A stretch of 64,000 bases of DNA from Fibrobacter sp. (GTDB taxonomy: Bacteria > Fibrobacterota > Fibrobacteria > Fibrobacterales > Fibrobacteraceae). Shown piece after piece: positions 26,389 through 34,608 of this stretch. The stretch spans positions 1-64,000 of the forward strand of contig JAGAAW010000088.1 of assembly GCA_017615055.1 (NCBI GenBank), given 5' to 3'. Position numbers and translations under genes: made by a program. The notes under the pieces were generated by a model. That model searched no databases. It saw nothing but the letters and a program-made list of their open reading frames with translations, and was not told the DNA's origin. How positions within the stretch are numbered: the stretch's first letter is position 1; each line of letters opens with the position of its first letter.

Positions 26389-26838
26389 ATGCGTAGCCTT
26401 GCCCGTGCCATACTTGCCGTTTTCGCAGCCGCCTTCGTGGCGGTGCTTGCAGGCTGTACGTCGCACCCGTCGCCCCAGCAGACGATGGTGGACGACCGCT
26501 ACATGATGTACAAGGAGACGTACAAGGCGTACAAGGAAGCGGAAGAACGTTACCTGAACCTGCTCTTCAATATCGAGCGCATGCCCGAGGAGGAGGAACT
26601 CTGGATAATGAAGCGCGAGCAGATGCAGGAACTGCTGCAGTTGCGTGAACTCATGCTGCAGGCGCGTGGCGAACTTGACGACGCGATGAAGGACTGGGAA
26701 ACTCACCTGATGGAGGTGCAGTCCGAGGTGAAGAAGGCGAAGATCCAGCAATACAACCCGAATTTCAAGGGCCGCGATGCCCAACGCACGAGCCCGGGAC
26801 AACTGCTCCCGGGTGAGGTCCCGAATACGCGGAGATAG
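26389..26838 (+). CDS. Coiled-coil lipoprotein, function unknown
   Basis: 149 residues. Signal with lipobox VAVLAGC, then a single long amphipathic helix from about 35 to 125 rich in E, K, M and L (YKAYKEAEERYLNLLFNIERM), predicted coiled coil. Four nt separate it from the MetH-like gene. May act as a tether between outer membrane and another envelope component (inference). Confidence 0.6.
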   Translation: MRSLARAILAVFAAAFVAVLAGCTSHPSPQQTMVDDRYMMYKETYKAYKEAEERYLNLLFNIERMPEEEELWIMKREQMQELLQLRELMLQARGELDDAMKDWETHLMEVQSEVKKAKIQQYNPNFKGRDAQRTSPGQLLPGEVPNTRR

Positions 26839-26842
26839 TCCC

Positions 26843-28744
26843 ATGAACCTCTCGAAGTCCTATCAGGAACTCGCGAGGGCGAGCATCGGGCGCATCCTTG
26901 TCATGGATGGGCCCGTGGGGACTGCTATCGGTGCGGATGAATTGCGGGAAGAGGATTATCGCGGCAAGATGTTTGCAGACCATGCGGTAGACCTGCAGGG
27001 CGATGACGATATCCTCTGCATTACCGCGTCGCAACTGGTGAAGAAGGCCCACCGTGCCTACTTGGAGGCGGGGGCGGATATCATCCGCACGAACACCTTC
27101 AGGGCAAACCCGATTTCGCAGGGGAAGTTCAGGCTCGAGAACATGGCCTACGATATCGCGCTTACGGGGACGACCCTTGCCTGCGAGTCGATTGCCGAAT
27201 ACAACGACGACATTGTGCAGTGCAAGACCGGCAAGTTGGGCCAGACGCTTGAGCGCAAGTACGTCGCGGGTACAATCGGGCCTGCGGACGATTCTGCGGA
27301 TGTCGGCTTCCGTGACCTTGTTGATGCATACAGCGAGGTGGCGCGTGGACTGCTGGATGGCAAGGCCGATATAATCTTGCTGGATTCCTTCCGCGATCTG
27401 TTGAACGTGAAGGCCGCATTGCACGCCATATACAAGGTTTGTACCGAACGCCAGGAACTGGTGCCGATCATGGTGACCGGCGAGGTGTGCGAAGGTCCGG
27501 AGCGCAAGCAAACTAGCCTTACCGCAAGGGCCTTGCAGCACGGGGTAAGCAGTTTCCCGGTGTTCAGTATCGGGCTTTCGGCGGGCGAGAACTCTGGTGA
27601 TTTGCAGACTCTCTTGAAAGAAATCGAGAGCGCCCCTGTGCGCATGAGCGTGATGGTGGATGTCTCGCTCGAAGGCATGAAACCCCACGACAGCGATTCC
27701 GTGAAGACCCGCGCGAAGGAAATCTGGCGGTATGCCGATACGGGACTTGTGAACATCGTGGGCGGTGGCTGCGAGTCTACCCCCGATACGGTGAAGTTCA
27801 TGGTGAAGGCGCTCAAGGGTAGCCGTCCGCGTCGCATCCCTGCCCGCCGGTACAACATGCTGTTGAGCGGGCTTGCCCCCATGACGGTTTCGGGTGCAGG
27901 GAACTGCATTTGCGTAGGGAACGTGTTTAATCGTGAGGAGTCTCCCGAGTTCGCACGCGTCTTTGGCGAAAGGAACATCGGGGATGCCGTTGCGCTCGGG
28001 CGCAAGCAGGTTGGCTACGGTGCCGAGATTCTGGATGTGAACCTGGATTCCTACGATACGGAGGCTCCGCAGATTCAGGCCTTCATGAGCAAGATGCTCG
28101 AGGATGCGAACTTGTCGAAGTGCCCGGTGATGATGGATTCCCGCAGTTGGGACCTGCTTGTTGCCGGTATGGAATGTGCGCCGGGCAAGGGAATCGCCCG
28201 CAGTATTAGCCTGGCGGAAGGCGAGGATGTTTTCCTCACGAAGGCGCAGGAAATACGCAAGCGCGGGTTTGCTCTGGTCTGTTTTGCCGAAGACGAGAAG
28301 GGCGTTGCAGATACATTCGCGCGCGAAACCGAAATCATCGAGCGCATGTACCGCCTGCTGGTGGGCAAGCTTAATTTCCTTGCCGAAGATATCGTGTTCG
28401 AACCCTGCGTCAGTGCGGACGGGGAGCCTTTTGAAGATGCGGTCAACCTGCTATTCAAGGTGTGCCGGTTCGTGAAGGCGAACTTGCCGTATGCACATGT
28501 ATTGGGCGATATCACGAAACTGGGACTGCATACCGCGGGGCTCGAGAAGGCGAGGCCCGGGCTTACTTCCGTGTTCCTGCATCATGCGAAAAAGTGCGGG
28601 CTCGATTTCTATATCGCAACGCCGGAACGCATCCCTGCATATGAGGAAATCCCGTACAGGCAGTGCTGCCTGCTCGAAGACGTAGTCCTTTCCCGCGTTC
28701 CCGACGCGAAGAAAAAACTCATTGCTGCATTGAAGGCAATGTAA
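26843..28744 (+). CDS. MetH-like protein: homocysteine and pterin domains, zinc site degraded
   Basis: 633 residues. Residues 1-320 match the homocysteine S-methyltransferase barrel (ILVMDGPVGTAIG, AGADIIRTNTF) and 340-630 the methyltetrahydrofolate (pterin) barrel (GAEILDVNLDSYD). The cobalamin and reactivation domains are absent, as in split MetH systems. Aligned to the intact metH at 13807-17445, C233 is replaced by A247 and C296 by G309; only C310 remains, so zinc-dependent thiol activation is unlikely. The pterin ERCN motif is GNVFN here. It ends a lipoprotein operon rather than a methionine locus. Its role is unknown; a methyl-corrinoid or folate-binding function is conceivable. Confidence 0.8.
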   Translation: MNLSKSYQELARASIGRILVMDGPVGTAIGADELREEDYRGKMFADHAVDLQGDDDILCITASQLVKKAHRAYLEAGADIIRTNTFRANPISQGKFRLENMAYDIALTGTTLACESIAEYNDDIVQCKTGKLGQTLERKYVAGTIGPADDSADVGFRDLVDAYSEVARGLLDGKADIILLDSFRDLLNVKAALHAIYKVCTERQELVPIMVTGEVCEGPERKQTSLTARALQHGVSSFPVFSIGLSAGENSGDLQTLLKEIESAPVRMSVMVDVSLEGMKPHDSDSVKTRAKEIWRYADTGLVNIVGGGCESTPDTVKFMVKALKGSRPRRIPARRYNMLLSGLAPMTVSGAGNCICVGNVFNREESPEFARVFGERNIGDAVALGRKQVGYGAEILDVNLDSYDTEAPQIQAFMSKMLEDANLSKCPVMMDSRSWDLLVAGMECAPGKGIARSISLAEGEDVFLTKAQEIRKRGFALVCFAEDEKGVADTFARETEIIERMYRLLVGKLNFLAEDIVFEPCVSADGEPFEDAVNLLFKVCRFVKANLPYAHVLGDITKLGLHTAGLEKARPGLTSVFLHHAKKCGLDFYIATPERIPAYEEIPYRQCCLLEDVVLSRVPDAKKKLIAALKAM

Positions 28745-31700
28745 CTATTGCCAACTATTGAAGAATCCCATCCCGAGGGTGAACTTGATTCGCGTAGGAG
28801 CAATGCTTTCGGGCATTAGCGGCACGTCGATGGGGCTCGGCTTCCAACTGCCATCTCTCCCTTCCTCATCGCCGATGCGGCTCAAGGCACGCGCGAGCGT
28901 GAGCGTGATGTCGAGCGGGACGCTATAGAACAACTTGTTGCTCCACCTGAAGGAAAGGCCTACGGAACGGTCCCAGAAGTCGTGGTCCTTGAACTTGTCC
29001 ATGTCAAACCACTTGGATGTCCATGCGGCACCAATCTGCGTGAATGCATCGATGTAGAATGCACGTGTCTCAAAAATCCAGAATCCCTTGCGCCAGTCGT
29101 CATAGACGGGGAAGAGGTAGTGGACTTCCGCCATGGCGGTCTTGGTGCCTGCTCGCGTGTAGCTTTCGGAGCTGCGCAGGTAGGGGTAGCCTTCCAGCAT
29201 CACCGGGCTATAGTAGTACGAGTCGAGCGTGTCCTCTTTCGCGTCGGTGTTCCAGCTGAAAATTCCGCCAATCTTGCCGCCTGCCGCAAGGCGTGCTCCG
29301 GTGAGCGGGCTCTGGATGCTGCCATAGAGGCTTAGACCGAATTCATGGATGTTGAAATTCCTGTACTTGGGCTTCGCCTGGCCGCTCTCGGTGACGTAGA
29401 AACTTTCGGCGAATGTTCCCGGGCGGAACAGGTCGCTGTTGGAATACTGGTACGATATTACGGCGCCATCACCCTGCCCGCTGATGCCCGTGCCGTCTTC
29501 GCCCTCGGTGTCACCGTAGAGCCCGAAGAGGGCCATCGCGCTGATTCGCTTCTGGTAGGTCCATGCGAAATCGTCTTCGTACAGGTTGAAGTCTGCCCAG
29601 TCGTAACCGACGGCGACCTGCAGCGTGTCGATGCTCTTGAACGGGCTGTAGCCCGCCATTGCGACAATCGCTTGCATCGGGACGGCGTAGTTGTTTACGC
29701 CGAGGCTGTCGCCGTCGTGGGCACGTACGTCCTCGTAGCGTACGGTATCCCTGCTCGTGTAGTTTGCGTAGGTGTACGAAATCCCGAGGTCGATGGGCGT
29801 GCTCCTGTTTTCCCACGAGACGAAGAATTCCTTCTCCTGCTCGGGATTGAGGCCACCCGAGTTGATGTAGTCGATTCCATTGCCGACTTCGAGCATAAAC
29901 CCAATCTGGATGACATTCTTCTTGAGCGGGTCGGCGAGGATGGCGGCAAGCCCGATCTTTGCCTTGAGTTGCCCTTCTCCGAATACGGTGAGGTCGGGGG
30001 CGTTCTCGTTGAAGGCAATCATCGGGATGAATAGCGGTACGGTGGGGATGGGCTTGTAGTCGCGCTCGGTGCCTGCAAATTCGCGGTTTTCGAGTTCGAT
30101 ATGCTTCTCTATGCGCGGGAGGGGCGAACCCTTGAGTACGATTTCGCTCGGTGCGGGCTTCTGTGTCACCGTGTATGTTGTATCAAGAATCTTGATGGTG
30201 CTGTCACGCATCGTGACGGTCGGTTCTGGTGTGCAGTTTGCAACTGCATTGCTCTGTGAACTGTCACTCTGGATTCTATCGCTGCGCTCCAGAATGACAG
30301 CAGCAGCGATAGAGTCTATTGCTACGCTGGAATCCGCACAGTTGTTCCATACCGTATCGGCGACCTGCAATACGCTGTCATGTTCCGTAACGTTCATCGT
30401 CGTGTCGTTTACCATCGCGACGCTCGTGTACTGGAGCTTGTAGAGCGAGAACCCGTCCTTGTCGTACTGCGTAAAGTAGAGCGTGTCGCCTGCGAGTACC
30501 GGCGTGAATGCACCGCCGACCACGTTCGTGAGCGGGCGTTCGTACCCGGTGTCGATGTTCTTCTCGATGAGGTTGAATATCCCGTTCCTGTTGCTCGCGA
30601 ATACGATCTTGCTGTCGTCGATCCAGTTCACGTCGCGCTCGTCGTAGCCTTCGGTGCTCACGACTTTCATGTTCTTGCCGTCGGCGTCTATCACGGCGAT
30701 ACCCCGGTGCACGTCGTCGAAGAAGCTGAAGGCGATGCGACTCCCATCGGGGCTGTACTTGGGGCTATAGATATTGTAGTACCTGAACTTCGCGTCGGGC
30801 ACGTAGATGTCGATGGGGTCTTCTGCCGTGTATTCGCTGAAGTCCGCGATGAAGGGAACCTTGCTCAGTACGAAGCGCGTGCTGTAGGGTTCGCGCCGTA
30901 CGAAGGCGACCTCGTTCCCCTTGGGGCTGAATGCCGGATAGACCGCGTCCACGAGGTGGGTGAGGTTCAGCTTGTTCTTGTTCGTGTCGCTCACCGCGAT
31001 GTCGAAGTGAGCGTGTCCGTCCTTGTCGCGGTTCTGGAATGTCACGTATGCGAGGATCGGGCCTTTCTCCGGGGCGTCGTACACGTCGATGCCCTTGTCG
31101 AACCAGGGCTTCTTGGCGCGGAAGCCGCTCTTCGCGTAGTCATTGATGTCGATGGTCGAGTCGCCTTCCTCTTCCTCGATGGAAATCTGGCCGATCTCGA
31201 TGCCGTCAATCTTCTCGTCGGTCTTTGCGGTGCTGTCTGCGGCACTGCTGTCCGGTTCCAGTGGCATCTTGAAAACCGCGCCGTCGAACCACGGCCCGCC
31301 GAAGTTCGATACGCCGTAGAGGTGCTTGCCTGCGACCACGGGGTAGTCCTGCCAGAAGGCTTCGGCGGTAATCTTCTTGCCTTCGACGAGAGGCCCGAGG
31401 GAATCCTTCTGCGCCTTGTACGCCTCGGTGATTTCCTTCTTCCAGGCTTCGTAAAGTTCCTTCTCGCTAATCCCGAGAATTTTCTTGAGCGCCCCGTCGA
31501 GCGTCACGCGGTAGGGTTTCGAAAGTTCCGTCCAGATTTTCGGGACAGCGTCTTCGCCGTAATGCTTAGAGATATAGAGTACGAGCGAGAACCCCTGCGT
31601 GTAGGGCCCGAGTTCGGCAAACAGTGAGTTATCCGAAAAGTCGTGCATGTATTCGAGCGGGAGCAGGCTGTCATTGAGGGCCGCAACGCGCAACAGCATG

Positions 31701-32323
31701 TCGCGGTGCGTGTCCCAGGCGTCAAAGCCCATGCGGGCAGATTCGAACTGCGCCGTACCTTCCGCAAACCAGAGCGGCTGCAGCGTGAAGGGGAGAAGCG
31801 TCATGAAGTCGCTTGTCGTACGCTCGTTGTAGTAGTCGGTGTAGCTGAACTGCACGCCGTAGAGACTCGGGACAATTTTGCTCCCGTTCTCGATACTTAC
31901 GAGGTGGCTGAATTCGTGCGTAATCACGTCGGCGAGCCAGCCGTGGCTGCTGCGAATCTTGAAATCCCAGTTGGTGAGCCACAGGTTCACTGCGTTCTCG
32001 CTCGGGACGGCGCTACCGTTGCTGTAGAGTGCGTTGTTGAGTACCGCGTTCACGCGGCCCGGCAGGTCCTTCTTGTAGCGGCCTACCACCGAATCGTAGA
32101 CTGCTTCTGCGTATGCGGAGAGTGCGGAAGCGTGCTCGGTATATTCCTGCGGGTAGATAAACTGGAAATGCTTTGTGTCGGCGGTTTTCCACTTGATGTC
32201 GCTCTGGTTGCCGTAAAAGCCGGCTGCACCTGCGGCCCCTGCAAGCAGCAATACGCCCGCAAGCGCTGTGCCTGCAAGCCTGCCCGCGACCTTTGCGGAA
32301 AGTCTTTTCGCCTTAAAGAGCAT
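28745..32323 (-). CDS. Exported zinc metallopeptidase-like / beta-propeller / barrel protein
   Basis: 1192 residues. Signal peptide (residues 1-34), then a gluzincin-type domain with H136-E137-x-x-H140 (ITHEFSHLVS) and the downstream glutamate E188 in WFAEGTAQFES. Residues about 340-660 are PD40/TolB-like propeller repeats (YSPDGSRIAFSFFDD, FSPKGNEVAFV). The C-terminal 400 residues are alternating strands ending in FNSWQ with a terminal aromatic, suggesting an outer-membrane barrel. This peptidase-plus-propeller-plus-barrel layout occurs in Fibrobacteres and Bacteroidetes, with unknown substrate. A palindromic repeat is inserted in frame near residue 679. Stop codon abuts the stop of the convergent MetH-like gene. 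Confidence 0.75.
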   Translation of the reverse strand: MLFKAKRLSAKVAGRLAGTALAGVLLLAGAAGAAGFYGNQSDIKWKTADTKHFQFIYPQEYTEHASALSAYAEAVYDSVVGRYKKDLPGRVNAVLNNALYSNGSAVPSENAVNLWLTNWDFKIRSSHGWLADVITHEFSHLVSIENGSKIVPSLYGVQFSYTDYYNERTTSDFMTLLPFTLQPLWFAEGTAQFESARMGFDAWDTHRDMLLRVAALNDSLLPLEYMHDFSDNSLFAELGPYTQGFSLVLYISKHYGEDAVPKIWTELSKPYRVTLDGALKKILGISEKELYEAWKKEITEAYKAQKDSLGPLVEGKKITAEAFWQDYPVVAGKHLYGVSNFGGPWFDGAVFKMPLEPDSSAADSTAKTDEKIDGIEIGQISIEEEEGDSTIDINDYAKSGFRAKKPWFDKGIDVYDAPEKGPILAYVTFQNRDKDGHAHFDIAVSDTNKNKLNLTHLVDAVYPAFSPKGNEVAFVRREPYSTRFVLSKVPFIADFSEYTAEDPIDIYVPDAKFRYYNIYSPKYSPDGSRIAFSFFDDVHRGIAVIDADGKNMKVVSTEGYDERDVNWIDDSKIVFASNRNGIFNLIEKNIDTGYERPLTNVVGGAFTPVLAGDTLYFTQYDKDGFSLYKLQYTSVAMVNDTTMNVTEHDSVLQVADTVWNNCADSSVAIDSIAAAVILERSDRIQSDSSQSNAVANCTPEPTVTMRDSTIKILDTTYTVTQKPAPSEIVLKGSPLPRIEKHIELENREFAGTERDYKPIPTVPLFIPMIAFNENAPDLTVFGEGQLKAKIGLAAILADPLKKNVIQIGFMLEVGNGIDYINSGGLNPEQEKEFFVSWENRSTPIDLGISYTYANYTSRDTVRYEDVRAHDGDSLGVNNYAVPMQAIVAMAGYSPFKSIDTLQVAVGYDWADFNLYEDDFAWTYQKRISAMALFGLYGDTEGEDGTGISGQGDGAVISYQYSNSDLFRPGTFAESFYVTESGQAKPKYRNFNIHEFGLSLYGSIQSPLTGARLAAGGKIGGIFSWNTDAKEDTLDSYYYSPVMLEGYPYLRSSESYTRAGTKTAMAEVHYLFPVYDDWRKGFWIFETRAFYIDAFTQIGAAWTSKWFDMDKFKDHDFWDRSVGLSFRWSNKLFYSVPLDITLTLARALSRIGDEEGRDGSWKPSPIDVPLMPESIAPTRIKFTLGMGFFNSWQ
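30262..30300. repeat. Palindromic repeat element inside the metallopeptidase gene
   Basis: A 13-bp terminal inverted repeat (CTGTCACTCTGGA / TCCAGAATGACAG, one mismatch) encloses TTCTATCGCTGCGC. The frame of the host gene is kept; the insert encodes an ILERSDRIQSDS segment in a low-complexity linker. Degenerate repeat-like bases continue to about 30337. Confidence 0.75.
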
Positions 32324-32395
32324 TACCTCTATAATTTAGGAAATTTGGGCCAGAAAACCCACTTTTTATTATACGAATTTGACGTGAGCGGTAAC

Positions 32396-32431
32396 AAAAA
32401 ACGCCCCCAGAATTAACTGGGAGCGCTTTTT
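32396..32431 (-). terminator. Intrinsic terminator of the GH5 gene
   Basis: Stem GCGCTCCCAG / CTGGGGGCG with an AATT-type loop and T-runs on both sides, 17 nt beyond the stop at 32449. It can work in both directions. Confidence 0.8.
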
Positions 32432-32448
32432 GTTAGGAGGAGAATTTC

Positions 32449-34410
32449 TTATTCCAGGCCGTAGGCTTCCTTCATGCCCTCGATGAGCTTGGTGCCCTTC
32501 ACGCCATCCTCGGATTCGAACAGCGAGAACCCGCCGGTGTAGCCCCAGTGCGTGAGCGGAATCTGGAGCGTGTCGCTGATTTCCTTCATCGCAGTCATGT
32601 AGTTGAGCACGGACTGCTTGTCGGTCTTCAGGTTGTAGGCGCCGAACTCGTTGATGATGACCGGCACGTTGTTCTTCACGGCCCATTCCTTGGCGGGCAG
32701 GACGATGTTGAGGATGTATTCCTTGTTGGCAATCTTGTAGTAGTTCTGGATATTCTTCTTGTAATTGCTGGGGAGCGTCTTGGTGACACCGAAGTCGGCG
32801 CTGTATTCGGACCATCTTTCCTTGTCATAGGGGAACATCAGGTTCTTGACGCTCTTGAGGTCGGTCCAACTAGCACTCTGGTGCGTGAATACGAACGGTT
32901 CGTAGGTGTGCACTGCGTAGATGATGTTGTCGTCTTTTAGAGGCTGGCCTTTCTTGAGCAGGTCAATGGAGTACCACTTCGCATCGCCGAAGATAATCGT
33001 GTGCTTCGTGTCGACGGTACGGATGGAGTCGATGTCTTCCTGGGCGGCCTTGCGCCAGTTGACGGTAGTCACCATGCCGCTGGTCATATCGGGTTCGTTC
33101 AGAAGCTCGAAGAAGATGTCTTCGCGTTCGCTGCTTGCGTAGTGTGCTGCCACGTGCTTCCACACGCTTGCCATCATCTTCGTGTAGCGCGGGTTCTTGG
33201 AACTGGTCGCGTTGTAGCTGTTGTCGTATTCGTGGTAGTCGATCACGAACGACATGCCGTTACGGGCGGTCCATTCCGAGAAGGAGTCGAGCACGGCAAA
33301 GAGGTTCTCGTCGTCGAACTTGAGTTCGGTGGCGTCCGTAGTGTCGGCCACGAATTCGTCGCGGTTGGTGGCGTACTTGTCGAGGTCAATGGGCAGGCGC
33401 AGAGACTTGATTCCGTTTTCGGCCATGAGCTTGATGTCGGTCTCGTCGAACTTGAATGTGCCCTTGAATACGGTCTTGTCTTCTTCAAGCCAGTTGGTGA
33501 TGTTGATACCCTTGTTGAGGTACTTCATCGCCTTTTCCTGGAGCGGGTTGCTGATAGCGATTTCGCCGATGGTCACTTTGGGAATTTCGGGGTCCATGAT
33601 CTTCATGTCGGCGGTGTCCTTCGCGACTTCGCTCGTATCCTGGAAGTAGAGGTTGTCGATGAACACGGAGTCGCTCACCTTGTTTCCCTTTGCCTGGAAA
33701 CTAACCGCGGTAATGTGGGACGGGTCGAATTCGACTTCTTCGCCCCAGCCGCCCTGAGCCAGGTCCTTGAAGCGGATAAAGACCTGCTTCCATGTGCGGG
33801 ATGCCTTCACGGAGGCGAGGTGAACGTCGTAGTCCTTCACGTCGGAGGTTTCCACGTGGATTTCGTGCTTGCCACCCTTGTACCAGTAGCTGATGCCGCC
33901 AAAACGGCTGCAGTCGATGGAGTCAGGTACCTGGAGACCCCAGCCCACGTAGGGTTCATACGCGTAATCGCCCTTGTCGAGCGAGTAGTAGACGTTGAAG
34001 GAGTATTCCGTGCCGTTGTCCGCGGTGGCGGGGAGCGGGTAGCCCTCGTCGCTCACGTTCGGGGTCGTAATTTCAGAAGCGCCGCCGTTGTCCTGGTCGG
34101 TGTAGGTGTACCAGCCTGTACCGATGAGCGTGCCGCCGTCGCCGTCCTCGAGGTCATCGATGAGCAGGCCTGTGCCCGTTACGGGCGGAATGACGACCGG
34201 GTCAGCGGCCGGGGGTGTAGTCGTATCTTTGGGGGCGGTGGAGCTGTCGCCCGGAACGGTCGACGAGTCCGGCAGCGTGTTGGTGCTATCCGGGAGCACC
34301 TGCTGATCGCTGGGAGTCGGTTCGGAAGCGGATTCGGAATCGCCGCAGGCGGAGAGGCTCATGGCGAGGAGTCCGGCCGCGGTGATGGGGAGAATTTTCT
34401 TAAAAAGCAT
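32449..34410 (-). CDS. GH5 endoglucanase lipoprotein with CBM11-like module
   Basis: 653 residues. Lipoprotein signal (LLAMSLSAC), a threonine/serine/aspartate/proline linker (25-80), a CBM11-like beta sandwich (about 82-258, LLIDDLEDGDGG start), and a GH5 (cellulase A) barrel (about 290-650). The acid/base is E439 in ELLNEPD and the nucleophile E588 in INEFGAY. GH5 enzymes cut beta-1,4-glucan internally; the lipobox predicts a cell-surface or periplasmic-face anchored enzyme, in keeping with Fibrobacter cellulose digestion, which needs cell contact. An AGAGGT site precedes the ATG. No other cellulase genes are adjacent. Confidence 0.92.
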   Translation of the reverse strand: MLFKKILPITAAGLLAMSLSACGDSESASEPTPSDQQVLPDSTNTLPDSSTVPGDSSTAPKDTTTPPAADPVVIPPVTGTGLLIDDLEDGDGGTLIGTGWYTYTDQDNGGASEITTPNVSDEGYPLPATADNGTEYSFNVYYSLDKGDYAYEPYVGWGLQVPDSIDCSRFGGISYWYKGGKHEIHVETSDVKDYDVHLASVKASRTWKQVFIRFKDLAQGGWGEEVEFDPSHITAVSFQAKGNKVSDSVFIDNLYFQDTSEVAKDTADMKIMDPEIPKVTIGEIAISNPLQEKAMKYLNKGINITNWLEEDKTVFKGTFKFDETDIKLMAENGIKSLRLPIDLDKYATNRDEFVADTTDATELKFDDENLFAVLDSFSEWTARNGMSFVIDYHEYDNSYNATSSKNPRYTKMMASVWKHVAAHYASSEREDIFFELLNEPDMTSGMVTTVNWRKAAQEDIDSIRTVDTKHTIIFGDAKWYSIDLLKKGQPLKDDNIIYAVHTYEPFVFTHQSASWTDLKSVKNLMFPYDKERWSEYSADFGVTKTLPSNYKKNIQNYYKIANKEYILNIVLPAKEWAVKNNVPVIINEFGAYNLKTDKQSVLNYMTAMKEISDTLQIPLTHWGYTGGFSLFESEDGVKGTKLIEGMKEAYGLE

Positions 34411-34596
34411 GGTATACCTCTTTTTACTTACGTACCCTAATATATGTAAATGCGCTTTTGTGAAGCTCTTTCAATGAGATGAAATGTGCCAAAGTGTATC
34501 AAGTGTTTTACGGTATTTTGAGGAAAATCACGTTTTTTGTATACAAAAACATCATAAATAGGGGAGTCGTGCAATTTATTCTCCCGAAAAACAAAG

Positions 34597-34602
34597 TATA
34601 TT
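34597..34602 (+). promoter_or_regulatory. -10 box (TATATT) of the SagB-type gene
   Basis: TATATT ends 6 nt before the GTG at 34609 with no ribosome binding site, supporting a leaderless GTG start. Confidence 0.45.
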
Positions 34603-34608
34603 TTGGGC

